64,000 nucleotides of DNA. Origin: Adenophora triphylla var. japonica (taxonomy: Eukaryota; Streptophyta; Magnoliopsida; Asterales; Campanulaceae). Of this stretch, positions 46,955 to 58,400 are shown one piece after another. Below the pieces are notes generated by a model that saw only the letters and a list, made by a program, of their open reading frames with translations, was not told the DNA's origin and did no database searches. Each line of letters begins with the position of its first letter. The stretch's first letter is position 1. Location: positions 248,001 through 312,000 of the forward strand of contig JAFEMH010000937.1 in NCBI GenBank assembly GCA_022495995.1, written 5' to 3'. Made by a program: the position numbers and the translations under genes.

Positions 46955-48008
46955 ATAAATCATTAGCATCATGTCGAGCCAAAGACTTAAAACAAAGGCG
47001 CTTGTTGGGAGGCAACCCAACCTTAAGTAACTTTTACTGCTTTCTGTCTTTATATTCAGTTTATCACTACTCGTTAGCTTTGAATTCGCGTTGTAATTGT
47101 TTATGCAATGAGGACATCGCAAATTCTTAGTTTGTGGGTGGGGGTATTCATAAAAATAAAAAAAAATAGATTATTTACCGTTTTCGAGTCGTTAGTATAG
47201 AACGTGTCGAACTACGGTGACCTGAGCCTATTAATGTGGGTAGTCCGCTCACATTAATGGGGACGTAGGCAGCGAAAGTGCGGTCAACTGTTTGACATAT
47301 TTTTGTCGAACAAAAGTTTTGTGTCACCCTTTATGGGTCTCTCCGAGTTTGTGGGTTTATAGGGGAGTGTAAATAGTTGTCACCCTCCAAAAATATTTTT
47401 TCGTTTATTTTTGTATGTCAATAGATATTACGCTTGTATGTGTGTTTGTGGTGATGTGCAGGATAGCACGCAACTGATCAAAATTGAAGCAGGGGACTTT
47501 AAGGCAGTGAAAAGGAGAGAAAAACTGATACAGACTCGCTGCCAGGGTGCGCGGGCGCGCTCATACATAGAGCGGCCGCGCTTGATTAAAGGAGAAACAG
47601 GCGTAACTCACTGCCAAGGTGCGCGGGCGCGCTCGGACACAGAGCGGCCGCGCTCAATCAATGGAAAAAGGGGAATCAAGTTCTGTCATACAGCGTGGGC
47701 GCGCTCGAAGGGAGGGCGGCCGCGCTCGAGCTAAAATTACGGGCAATTTGAAATAACCCTAAACAGATGCCGGCCCTTTTTCAAAATAACAACCGCCGCC
47801 CCCCTTCTTTTCTCTCTAAAACATACGAGTTCCCTTCTCTCTCTCTCTCCTAAATTCCTCTCTCAAACCCCAAATCCCCTCCCTTCCAACCCAAAAATCA
47901 CCCTACCCACCATTGATTTACCAAGCCAAAGCCAATTCCCTTCCCCAAAAGCCATTAATTCCGGCGAGTTTGAGCAAATTCGAAAATCAAAGAAGAGGTT
48001 TTTGGTGC
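46955..48008 (+). other. Athila spacer with GC palindromes
   Basis: The spacer between integrase and the extra ORF has no long coding frame. At about 47545-47736 six GC-rich palindromes (GAGCGGCCGCGCT and GCGCGGGCGCGCTC types) alternate at about 15-45-bp spacing. A CT-rich UTR-like tract follows (47790-47900). Confidence 0.7.
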
Positions 48009-49367
48009 ATGCAATCTTGTGAATCAAGTGAAACTCCGTTTCTTGCCTATTTGTTGGATAAAATGTCTACATCAAATCCCAAGCGTAGACGGGGAAACAA
48101 AAACCCCACGATTGCGCCTCAACCTTTGTACGATGCTAGCAAATTTGTTAGTGTTGAGGCAGAAAAATTTTTTAACGCTTATACTGCCCGAAGTTTCAAC
48201 GTGGAAAAGGGCATTGATATTACGGATATGGGATTGGATGAAATTGTAGCTAGGTATGGGTGGATGAATTTGTTGATTGCCCCGACAGTTGGAGGGAGTA
48301 GTGTTTTAGTGCGAGAATTTTATGCAAATGCGTTCTCTAGGAAAGGGGAACATGATATATCTTTTGTGCGGGGCATTGAGGTGGGATACTCCCGGGAGAG
48401 AATCATATCTTATTACCACCTCCCCACTCACGTGCATGCCAACACTTGTTCTTTCTTGCATCTTGAAAAACAAATGATGTACAACCCCAAGGGTAACCTT
48501 CACCTGATTGCCGAAACGTTCGGGGGTTTGCCTATTGCCCCAACATTGCCAAAAGGGGTATTGATTGCTTCTAAACTTCTTCCCCCTCGGATGAAGAATC
48601 TTCATCGGGTTATATGTGAGAGAGTTCTTCCCTCTTCTAGGCCACATGAGGTTGGGTGGCGCAGAGCCGCTTTGATGCACGTCATCTTGACGGGGCAAAA
48701 CATAGACACAGGCTCAATCATGGCCCATGAGATTAATAGAACTTATCAGCAGATGGGAAAGAATAGTTACAACTACCCTCTCATGATTACGGGGTTGATG
48801 GGGCTCAATGGAGTCGATTTTACTAATATCCCTAGGGACATAGGGTTGGAGCCCACCATTACTGAAAGAAAAATTAGGGATAAGAGCCACCCCAAGGGGG
48901 TGATTGTGATTGAGCCAGAGGTGGAGGAAGAACAGGAAGAACAGGAGGAAGAAGAAGAAGAGGAGGATGTTGCCAGAGGCGGAGCGGATCCTGTCGAGGG
49001 CATTTACGATCTATCGCAGCAGTTGGAGGCGATGGAGATGAGATTTGATCAGCGCTTTACGATCCTGGAGCAGAGGCAGACCGCTATGGATGAGAGGGTA
49101 CACACGGTTGATGATAGAGTGAGGGCAGAGATAGAGACAGCCCAAGCATGGCGGGCCCAACAGGATAGTAGGTGGGACCAACTCTTCAGTCGGTTGCCCC
49201 CTACTGGTTACACATGGCCACAGTACCCGCCACAGTTCCCGCCGCAGTACCAGCAGCAGCAGCAGCAATTTCCCAGTGGCACATCCGGACAAGGAGATCA
49301 GTGGCAGCAGCAGCAGCAGCAGTTCCCTGGAGGCTCTTCTAGCCAATGGGGTTATCCGCCACCGTGA
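48009..49367 (+). CDS. Extra 3' ORF of the Athila-type element, plant transposon-associated domain
   Basis: The frame is open from 47913. ATGs occur at 48009 (452 residues) and 48063 (434 residues; followed by SNPKRRRGNKN, a likely nuclear signal). The body shows VREFYANAF, VRGIEVGYSRERIISYYHLP and RRAALMHVILTG, which I match to the putative plant transposon protein domain common in 3' ORFs of Athila-type elements. An acidic run of Glu follows, then a coiled-coil-like stretch (LEAMEMRFDQRFTILEQRQ) and a Pro/Gln-rich tail (PPQFPPQYQQQQQQF). No membrane segment is seen, so it is not an obvious envelope protein despite the position. Role unknown. It is the only long intact frame of the element. 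Confidence 0.8.
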   Translation: MQSCESSETPFLAYLLDKMSTSNPKRRRGNKNPTIAPQPLYDASKFVSVEAEKFFNAYTARSFNVEKGIDITDMGLDEIVARYGWMNLLIAPTVGGSSVLVREFYANAFSRKGEHDISFVRGIEVGYSRERIISYYHLPTHVHANTCSFLHLEKQMMYNPKGNLHLIAETFGGLPIAPTLPKGVLIASKLLPPRMKNLHRVICERVLPSSRPHEVGWRRAALMHVILTGQNIDTGSIMAHEINRTYQQMGKNSYNYPLMITGLMGLNGVDFTNIPRDIGLEPTITERKIRDKSHPKGVIVIEPEVEEEQEEQEEEEEEEDVARGGADPVEGIYDLSQQLEAMEMRFDQRFTILEQRQTAMDERVHTVDDRVRAEIETAQAWRAQQDSRWDQLFSRLPPTGYTWPQYPPQFPPQYQQQQQQFPSGTSGQGDQWQQQQQQFPGGSSSQWGYPPP

Positions 49368-50819
49368 TCGGTTGAGGTATCCCTTTGGGGACAATGCAAT
49401 CTTTTAGTTTGTGGGTGGGGGGTATCTGTGTTTTATTCTGCTTATCACCATGTTAGTTTAGGTTGTTCTTTGTTTTTAGTAAAAATTTAAAAATTTTTGT
49501 TCTCTTTATTTTGGGAACTGTTGGCCTGCGTCTGTGATGATTGAGTGTTATTTTGTTAATCATTATGCTATCTTGGATTTGAGAGTTAGGATTACATTGA
49601 GACAATAAACCATGATTGCACCACCTCTCACTTCCATTTATCATTGATCATTGTTGTCATTCTAAGTGCCATTTATGGGATCACTTGTGCATTCTCGGGG
49701 TCCCTAGAACATGGTTTGCATGATTGTCAATATCACGTCATTAGGCTATCTTGATACATATGGCTTATTCTTTCATCCCTTTTGTGTGCCTTCAGCTTTC
49801 TACCCTAGTAAATAATTTATTCCGCTAGATCCCCTGTTGAGCCTTAATAGAAAAGAATGGGAAATTTAGACCGCCATCCGCCTTCGTTTGATGCCTTTTT
49901 CCCCACCCTTTTTCACCTAGTGCTAGGATACCTTACCTTTTGGAAAGTGAACTAGGGAATGAATGGGGGATATGGGTTGAATTTGGGGGTGAGTGGAATC
50001 ATTTGTATAAATGGGGGTCAAAGTGCGAAAACAGAAAAGGAGTGTGATATACAATGAAGAGGGGCAAATGAAAAAAAAAAAGAAGTATGCTTTGTATATA
50101 CATTCTGGCAAATAAAAAAAAAAAAAAGAGAAAATCAATCTTGCCCCTCCATTGTGTCACAAGCTAGAAATTAGAAGAGGCCCCAGAAATAAGGGAATGT
50201 GTCCAACCCAATATTGTGTATGTATCAAAAGTTTTAGTTTTGGGTTGGCACATTGGGAATAAAAGGGTGAGCGGAGTGAATTTTCATAGTGAGGAGGGAC
50301 AAATAAAATGAAGACTGCTTAGTCTCACTTTTCAAGTTCGTATGTCCTTACCTTCTTTTGTAACCGTAACCCGAGCCATGCGATCTTTCGCACTATAACA
50401 CTTAGAGCCATATCTTCGTTTTCAATATCAAATAGCCGGGTTGACAATTGTGGAAACATGCATATGAGTGTCCTTTGTGGTTGTATTTGATACACATTTT
50501 GTTAGAGCATCACTTAGTGAATCCATAAACAATCTTAGAATGTAACAATGGTCTACCATACTTCACTTCATCATTCAGGCCGCGGTGGAAAATTGTGGGT
50601 TTTTGCATTGATGTAATGTTAATTGATGATTCATGATAGTATGCTTGTGATTATATTGTGTGAGGATCTGAGACTGTCTGGCCGACACAATTCCCATTTT
50701 GAAGAGAACATCCCAAAAATATTTTGCTTTGTTTTCGTAGTGTAGTTTATTTTATGTTGGGTAGTTTAGTTTTTGTTTTGTTTTACTCGGGACGAGCAAA
50801 AGGTTAGTTTGTGGGTGTT
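49368..50819 (+). other. Athila 3' spacer and polypurine tract
   Basis: Non-coding sequence with purine-rich A runs near 50070 and 50115, where a phrase around CTTTGTATATACATTCTGGCA separates the two. It ends with GGGACGAGCAAAAGGTTAGT then TTGTGGGTGTT just before the LTR; this is the usual PPT context of Athila/Tat elements. Confidence 0.75.
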
Positions 50820-52167
50820 TGATGGATGTGTTTTTACACACCCATTTTACATGTTTACGAACTTATTTTAGGCTCAAAATCCCGGGTTTTATGTTGTTTT
50901 AATGTGGTTGTTGAGTGTTTGATGAGTACAGGGCAAAAGTATGATTTTGTGTTGAGTTTTGTCAAGAAAAGGGCAAGGAAATCAAGTTGGAGCGGAGCGG
51001 AGCATGAAAATAATGAAGCAGATTCGAGCTCCGATTCTTTGTCCTCCCGGGCGGCGCGCTCGGCCCAAGAGCGGCCGCGCTCCATTGAAGAAAGCAAGCC
51101 AAAAATTCCTGTCCTCCAGAGCGACCGCGCTCATCCTAACCGCGGCCGCGCTCAAGTGAAGTTGTGAAGACCAAAAATCCTGTGAAGCGGAAGCGGCCGC
51201 TCGTCCCGTATTCAAGATCGATTTCAAGAACTTATTAAGGGCATTCTTGACTTTTATTCCGTTTTGACCTGTGTATTTTGCCCTAATATAAATACTTAAG
51301 TAGCAGATTTTAAGAGGGGATCTTAGACATTGTTTTGAGTTCTTAGTTTTTGAAGTTTTTCTAGAGATTTCTTCGTTCATCAATTTCGGATTTCTCAGGT
51401 TTTGATGTTCTTTTATTTTATGAGTATTGTTATTTTCATTATGTCTTTGAGTAGCTAAATCTCTTAGGTTTGCGGATTGGTTGTAGCAATTATTAGATCT
51501 TTATGCTATAGATTTCATTATTCCAATTTAATCTCTTTCTAGTTCTTCAAAGTATTTATCTTTAACAGTTTTAAGGTTGCAATTTCATGTTAAGATGACT
51601 TTGGCCGTTTAATTATGTGGGTATTAATTCCGCCATTAATTTGGGGATTGATACAATTGAACATTGCTTTGTGGATTAGATCTAATTGAGGCCGTAATAG
51701 AAATCAAAAGGGTTTAGATTCAATATTCTAAAGGGCTGAATAATTGTTTGATTGTTGTGTGGCCGTAATAGAAAACGCAGCTTGATAATAATTCAAAGGG
51801 TTGCAATTCGGGCACCACACCGTCCCAATCCTTACTTTTGTGAATGAATCTTAGATTGAGATTAATGTTTTTAGCAATAAATATAGCATAAAGTGAAAGT
51901 AATTGTGAATCCAATCCGTGAATCTCCGTTGTTGATCTGAGTTAATTCGTTACATTTAAAATTGCTTTCTTAGTTTTAATTGTTTGCTTCCGTTTTAGAA
52001 TTAAATTACTATTTAAAATCAAAAATCTCTGGTTACTTTATTCATTGCTTTTCTTTTACTTGTTTACCAACGAGTCTCTGTGGTTCGACCCCTGCTCGTG
52101 CATATTGCTACACCGGTAGTGAGTACACTTGCTCGATTTTTATTACTAAAGGAATTTTTCTCCATCA
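50820..52167 (+). repeat. 3' LTR of the Athila-type element
   Basis: The LTR is 1348 bp, starts TGATGGATG and ends CTCCATCA, followed by the GGATC duplication. It matches the 5' LTR closely except in the GC palindrome block, where some copies are shortened or lost (about 51040-51210). Confidence 0.93.
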
Positions 52168-52172
52168 GGATC

Positions 52173-52392
52173 CTGAAACTCATGGTATATATTTTCACAA
52201 ATATAATTATATTTGTGAAAATCGAAGTAGTCTTATAATTTGATATACACAATTTTTAGAATTTTTTTTGTCTTTAGAATCCTGAAACTCATGGAATTTT
52301 TCTCCAGTAAAATCGAACCTATGACCTCCCAAAAGGAAGGCCGGTTAGCATACCACAAGACCAGGAGGCCTTAGGTGGCCTATTTCTTTTTT
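52173..52392 (-). mobile_element. 5' part of the split SINE
   Basis: On the minus strand, starting near 52375, there is a tRNA-like head: GGTCTTGTGGTATGCTAACC (A-box region) and GGTTCGATTTTA (B box). A phrase CATGAGTTTCAGGAT occurs twice, at about 52168-52183 and 52279-52297. The TGGCCTATTTCTTTTTT duplicate at 52376-52392 pairs with 30972-30988. A segment with TTTGATATACACAATTTTTAG is also shared with the flank at 52409-52446, so the exact make-up is mosaic. Confidence 0.5.
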
Positions 52393-52439
52393 GTCTTTAG
52401 AAATTATGGCTTATAATTTGATATACACAATTTTTAGAA

Positions 52440-53810
52440 TTTTTTTTTATAAGTCAATTATAAGAGATGAATTGGTATTATAATTAAGTTTTAAAAGTTG
52501 TAATTTATAAATTATGAAATTAATTTGTTATTATTATTAAAAATATTGATTTTTTTTGTTGAAAAAATTGTTTTATAAGTTAATTATAAGAAACAAAGTA
52601 GTTATAAAAGGCAAGTTGGTTTTATAATTTAGCTATAAGAGTTGTAATGTGTAAATTATGAGATTAATTCGTTATTATTAAAAAAAAATATTTTTTTGGT
52701 TGAAAAAAATTGTCTTATAAGTCAATTATAAAAAATAAATTAGTTATAAAAGGCAAGTTGGTCTTATAATTTAGCTATAAAAGTTGTAATGTGTAAATTA
52801 TTAGATTATTTTGTTGTTATTATTGAAATATTTAATTTTTTGATTGCAAAAATAAGTCAATTAAGAGGCGAAGTAGTCTTATAATTCACTTATAAAAGTT
52901 GTAATGTGAAAATTATGACATTAATCCGTTGTTATTATTGAATTTTTTATTTTTTGGTTGAAAAAAGTTGTTTTATAAGTAAATTATAAGAGACAAAGTA
53001 GTTATAAAAGGCAAGTTGGTCTTATAATTTAGCTATAAGATATGTAATGTGTAAATATTAAGATTAATTCGTTGTTATTATTGAAATTTTTGATTTTTTT
53101 AAAAAAAATTATCTTATAAGTCAATTATAAAAGACGAAGTAGTCTTATAATTCACTTATAAAAGTTGTAATGTATAAATTATGAGATTAATTCGTTGTTA
53201 TTATTGAAATTTTTGATTTTTTTGGTTGAAAAAAATTATTTTATAAGTCAATTATAAGAGACAAAGTAGTTATAGAAGGCAAGTTGGTTTTATAATTTAG
53301 GTATAAGAGTTGTAATGTGTAAATTATGAGATTAATTCGTTGTTATTATTGAAATTTTTGATTTTTTTTGTTGAAAAAATTATCTTATAAGTCAATTATA
53401 AGAGATGAAGTAGTCTTATAATTCACTTATAAGAGTTGTAATGCGTAAATTATGAGATTAATTCGTTGTTATTATTGAATTTTTTAATTTTTTTGGTTGA
53501 AAAAAATTAACTTATAAATCAATTATAAGAGCGAAATAGATTTTATAATTCACTTATAGGAGCTGTAATGTGTAAATTATGAGATTAAGTCGTTATTATT
53601 GAAATTTTGATTTTTTATTGAAAAAAATTGTCTAATAACTGAATTATAAGAAATGAATTAGTTTTATAATTCAGTTATAAAAGTTTTAATATATAAATTA
53701 TCAGAATATTCAAGGCTATTATTGGATTTTTGATTTTTTTGGTTGATTTGTTTTACATATAACTAAATTATAATAAGTGAATTGGTATTATATTCCAGTT
53801 ATAAGAGTTG
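52440..53810. repeat. AT-rich tandem array with alternating long and short units
   Basis: About ten units share the phrase GTTGTAATGTGTAAATTATGA followed by GATTAATTCGTTGTTATTATTG. Spacing alternates between about 105-135 bp and about 143-152 bp. Long units carry AGTAGTTATAAAAGGCAAGT; short units carry AGTAGTCTTATAATTCACTT. Homology fades at both ends. Confidence 0.85.
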
Positions 53811-54088
53811 CACCGGTAGTGAGATGACAATTCAGTAAATAAATGTCTTAAGTGACATTTTTATAAATAAGTGACTTAACTTTTGGCATTTTGATAAATA
53901 AGTGACTTAATTAGAGTGTAATAATGTGAAGGAAAAAAAAGTAAGTGTTTTTGGAAAGACTAAGGACTGTTGTGATGATCTGATAAATCCAGTGATTAAT
54001 TTGTAACATTTGAGGCTGAAGTGACCAAATTGAAACTAATTTAAGTCTAATGCCTAATTTGAAATGTCAGAAAGTCTAGTGACAAATA
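53811..54088. other. Short spacer
   Basis: No gene is seen. A phrase ATAAGTGACTTAA near 53866 and 53897 is repeated. The 13-mer CACCGGTAGTGAG at 53813 also occurs in the Athila LTR (about 52110), probably by chance or as a small fragment. Confidence 0.4.
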
Positions 54089-54366
54089 CTCCTTGCGTCC
54101 CATTAATAACTTCACTTTTTGCCAAAACGGATGTCCCGTTTAAAGCTTCATCTTTCCTAAAATGACAAAGAATTTTTACTATTCCACCCACTCATTCTCT
54201 CTCCTATTTTACTATTACACTCACAACATTTTTTAAATTTACTATTTCCTCCACTCATTCTCTCTCCTATTTTACTATTACACTCACAATATTTTCTCCA
54301 CTTATCAATTTTCTTAATTTGTGTGTCGGGATCAAAATGGTGAACTTATTATTGGGACGGAGGGAA
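54089..54366. mobile_element. Stowaway-type MITE
   Basis: A 278-bp element with CTCCTTGCGTCCC and GGGACGGAGGGAA ends and TA at 54087-54088 and 54367-54368. Two CACTCATTCTCTCTCC modules are inside, the reverse of those in other copies. Confidence 0.85.
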
Positions 54367-54398
54367 TATATAATTTTAAAAATTCTAGTAACTAAATA

Positions 54399-54672
54399 CT
54401 CCCTCCGTCCCATGATTTTATAGACTTTTGAGTTTTGCACGGGAATTAAGGAGAAATTATTATATTGAAAGTGTTGTGAGTGTGAAAATAAAATAGGAGA
54501 GAGAATAAGTGGAGAGAATAGTAAATTATAATGGTGATGTGAGTATTAAAATAATGTAGGAGAGAGAATGAGTGGAGGGAATAGTAAAGATTCATTTCCA
54601 TTTTAGGAAAGTATATATTAATGTGGGATGTCCAAAAAGAAAAATTTATATATTATCATGAGACGAAGGGAG
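54399..54672. mobile_element. Stowaway-type MITE
   Basis: A 274-bp element with CTCCCTCCGTCCC on the left and the worn GAGACGAAGGGAG on the right, TA at 54397-54398 and 54673-54674. It lies 30 bp after the previous one. Confidence 0.85.
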
Positions 54673-54989
54673 TATAATTTTCAATTTTGGATTTGATATG
54701 TCAAAACGAATGATGCTTGCAAAGAAAGGACATTTATGTCTTTATTTATGTCTTTGTCTTTCCAATGGGTGTCCGAAGAATTATTCAAATGTTGTTTTCT
54801 AATAAATTGGGTTTAAATCTTGTCTAAGGCCCAATATCCATTGTTATATACTCCCTCCTTTCCCATCAAATAAGAATTTTTGTTATTTTGTATGTAACAC
54901 CTCGCCGAATTGACCAAAATAGCGATTTTTTTATACTATTTCTCCGTCACATTCTTTTTTCCATTTTACTTTTCATATTATAATACATG
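54673..54989. other. Spacer with a truncated MITE end
   Basis: TACTCCCTCCTTTCCC at about 54848 looks like one MITE end with no mate nearby. Nothing else is recognised. Confidence 0.4.
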
Positions 54990-55278
54990 TTCCCTCTGTC
55001 CCACTCCACTGTGGTCTTACTTTTTGGGCATGAGAATTAAAAAAAAAGTAAGAGAGAGAAATAGGTGAAAGAGGTGTTTGTGAGTATGAAAAATTAAATA
55101 GGAGAGAGAATGAATGTGATAAATAGTTAGGAGAGAGAATGTTGTGAGTGTAAAAGTAAAGTAAGAGAAAGAATGACTGAATAGAATAATAAAGATTCTT
55201 TGCCATTTTGAATAGTTTACACTGGATTCAAATATTTCAAAAAGAAAATAAGTTGACACTGAAATGGGACAGAGGGAG
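54990..55278. mobile_element. Stowaway-type MITE upstream of PSMD9
   Basis: TTCCCTCTGTCCC on the left and GGGACAGAGGGAG on the right, with TA at 55279-55280; the left TA is worn. Internal GAGAGAATG modules are present. It ends 212 bp before the PSMD9 start codon, so it lies close to or in the promoter. Confidence 0.75.
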
Positions 55279-55490
55279 TATTTTTGTAACTTATTTTTCT
55301 TACATGTTGTTTACATGAAATTAATTCGATTTGATCTAACCGGACCCAAAGAAGGAACCCGTTTATCGATCCATCCGCTTCCAATAGAACCGCTCAAGTT
55401 TCTTCCATCTTTCTCACTAAAATTGAGATTTTCTCAAAAACCCTAGAAACTACAGAGATTTTGCGATTCAACAGAAATTAGAAAGGTAAA
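55279..55490 (+). promoter_or_regulatory. PSMD9 promoter and 5' UTR
   Basis: Only 212 bp separate the MITE from the start codon, and this must include the 5' UTR. No clear TATA box is seen. Confidence 0.4.
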
Positions 55491-58400
55491 ATGGTAGGAG
55501 CAAATTTGAAAGCGGAAACAATGAATCTAATGGACAAAAGGAGTGATCTGGAGACCGAGATGAACGTCATCATCGAACGCCTTTGTCAGCCCGGCGGTCC
55601 TGGCCTTTCCGGTAACCTCGTCGATTCAGAGGTAAGCCATCTATGATTTTCTCTCTCTCTCTCTCTCTCTGTTTCAATATATGTTGTATTCTATACTATG
55701 TATGTGCTTATTTGGTTTACTTTGCGGCAGGATTATGATTTTATCTACGAATATTTGTGTGAACATGAGATTTTATACTCAAAATCATTTCCGTGTGCAT
55801 CTCTTTATTAGAATAATCCGATTTCATTATTACAGATACATCTTCTTGTTTGATGTTGTCCATTTGCTGGTATCAACTCCGCGAAAGGAATGTGCACTTG
55901 TACTATTGTTTGAATTGTGATATATTTCGTGTTATAAAGCTTTCCTTAGTAAGTTTCTTGCCTAGCCTAATGAAATAATAAAGGATGACTACCGTATTTC
56001 AAGATGACGTTGAGTTAGTGAAACGTTTTAATTGAAAAGAAGTTTCGAAAGTACTTGCTGAAACAACAATTAAATTGGCTTAATTATTTGATAAGGTAGA
56101 TATGATGCGGTTTGTTGCGTTCTCCATGTCTTTCTTGACACATAGACTAAAGTGGCAGACCTCGAAATCCTTGTCTTATAATTTGATGCTTTGCTGCAGG
56201 GGTTCCCAAGGTCTGACATTGACATCCCAGTTGTGCGAGCAGATCGACTGAGGCTTGCGGGTATGTATTGAACTCAGATATACTGAAGTTATTGTGAAAC
56301 AAAGAATTAGGTGTTGATAAATATACTTGTGCTCGTTGCATTCACATTTCCCCAGCATTCCCCTTAAGTGCAACTACTGAAGTGCACGTTGCACTTCAGT
56401 AAAGAGTCTTTTGGTCAGTGTGGTCACTCTCACCAAGTTTGCTGGCAGTGTTATAGTAGGCACAGATCAACCTTTCGCATTTTTCAGTCTGAAGTAACTC
56501 CAGTCTCCAGCTGACCTAGTATTTTGTCTGCAACCTTGTTCTGTCATGCCAAACTCTTGCAATTCATTAAGCTATGGTTACACATTCATAGGGAGCTATA
56601 AACTTTGTTTCTGCCTGCTTTACCAATTTATCATCTTAATGTTAAGGTGTTTGCTTAATTGCTTTTGCCTGAATCTGAAACATATAGCTATAATATAGAT
56701 GAACTTGTCTATGGCTCTTTGTGTCTTCCCCGACTTCTAGTTATTGTTTAATTTGACCTACTGGGGTCGTGTGTGCTTTTGTGTTTTATGTAGAGGTGTT
56801 TGGATCCTTATGATTAATATAAATCCACATAAGTATTCATGGGCAGTTCCATTTGTTAAAGTTTTACGAGGATTAGTAGTCACGTCACGTGTATGACCTT
56901 ATTTTTAACTTAAATTATGTTATAATTCCGGGCTTAAAAATGATCAGATCTTCGAGGTTATCCAGGTTGGTTGTCCGTTGTAGGTTGTCTGCCTTGATGT
57001 GCCTCTAATGAAACCAAGATAGAAGTATATAATCTAAGGTGTTGTATGGATAGTGGGGTAGGACCATTAGTGGGTTAGTTGGAGTGAGTGTGGCACTGGC
57101 ACGTGGGTCTCATTGATTAAAAAAACAACAAAAACTCTCCTTGTATGGATTTTGCAATTTTAAGTTGGACAAATGGCAAATATTGAAATTTCAAATGGGG
57201 CAGAGGGAGTATAGAGAAGCTGCTTGACATATGAAGTATATTAGCTTAGAAAGTTGCAAGAATGTACATCTCCACACTGCTATTCATTAATACGTCAAGT
57301 CATTATTTAATGCCGCATTCTGCTATGCCATGAAAATGCATGCTTTTACTTGTTGGTAAATGAAGCAATATACTTGTTGGACATCTCTGTCTCCTTGACA
57401 CGGAGAGTTGTAAGCACTTTTCCCGTTTCCTCTTCAACTCGATTTAGTGCTTCATTATTTTATTCATCCATGGATTTAAGGATTGGATGAGAGCATGGAA
57501 AATTACTTATTATGAGTTATTCTAGTCTCTCTTGTGTACTGAGCTGTAATATTTGATAATAAAGTTGCAGCCTGTGTTGTTACGCCTGCTTATACTTTTT
57601 ATTTAAGTTGCAGATTTGATGTGTATATAATTGTTAATCTACTCCTATTACTGCAGAGTTGCGGAGTGATCACAAGGACATCACACAGAAAATAGATCAA
57701 AATCTTCAGCTTCTGCACTCGGCAAGGCTCAGTCCTAAACCTCAAGCCGCCAAAGAGTCAGGTTGGTTGTATAAAATGAATCCTGCAAAGAACAATCCCT
57801 CCCCCTCCTCCAACCTAAGGTTATACTATGAAAGCAATATTTTTCTGAATACTCCCTCCGTCCCAAAAATATGTCCTCCATTTGACAAGTCAACATTTTT
57901 ATGAACCATGCTTTTCTGCTTGCACCTTGTTAAATTTACGCTATGGTCATTGTTATTTTTATAATTGGACAGTTTTTTGGGGACAAATTGAAAAGAAAAG
58001 TAGGACAATTTATGGGGGATGGAGGGGTATGCAGTTTACAGTTTGGAAGAGCAACATTACTATTTTTTTGGCATCACTTATTTTAGATGACTGCTGCCAA
58101 CTGCCGTACGTTGTACATGTTGAAAGTGTGCCACTTCATATATCTTCTTCTCGAGCTTTAGCTGACTTTGCTAGTACTTCTACTGAGCTACCGTACTGTT
58201 GATATATGAGAATAAGCTGATAGTATTTCTCTTAAAAAATGAGCATTTCTGCTATTCCCCAGGCTAGTATTTCAAGTGTAGATGCTCAGTGATTGTAAGA
58301 TCTCCAAGCAAGAATTATGTGCAACAAACTCACCTCATTTTTATTATGTGAAAGGTAACTCAAACAATCAAGGCACACTTGGCCTCAGTCACGGTACTTC

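Larger units (their letters stand above)
31422..52167 (+). mobile_element. Athila-type Ty3/Gypsy LTR retrotransposon, carrying nested inserts
   Basis: TG...CA LTRs of about 1.37 and 1.35 kb lie at 31422-32793 and 50820-52167. The 5-bp duplication GGATC lies at 31417-31421 and 52168-52172. The order is PBS, gag, protease, reverse transcriptase, RNase H, integrase, spacer, an extra ORF, spacer, PPT. The reverse transcriptase and the PBS are of the Athila kind. About 8.7 kb of its length is foreign: a Tekay-like element (37347-45804) and a MITE (45835-46120), both in the integrase. Gag and pol carry several frameshifts, so the copy is not autonomous. Confidence 0.93.

Noticed and set aside
48009..49367. 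Extra Athila ORF considered as a viral-type envelope gene
   Set aside because: No signal peptide, membrane span or cysteine pattern is seen; the sequence fits a plant transposon-associated domain with a Pro/Gln-rich tail.
52440..53810. Tandem array considered as a CRISPR array
   Set aside because: Units are long, AT-rich, contiguous and diverged, without unique spacers, in a plant nuclear context.
56363..56402. Hairpin considered as a miRNA precursor
   Set aside because: The stem is only 11 bp with a two-base loop, far shorter than plant precursors.
57196..57212. Lone GGCAGAGGGAGTA MITE-like end in PSMD9 intron 2
   Set aside because: No matching left end was found, so no element is annotated; it may be a truncated copy.
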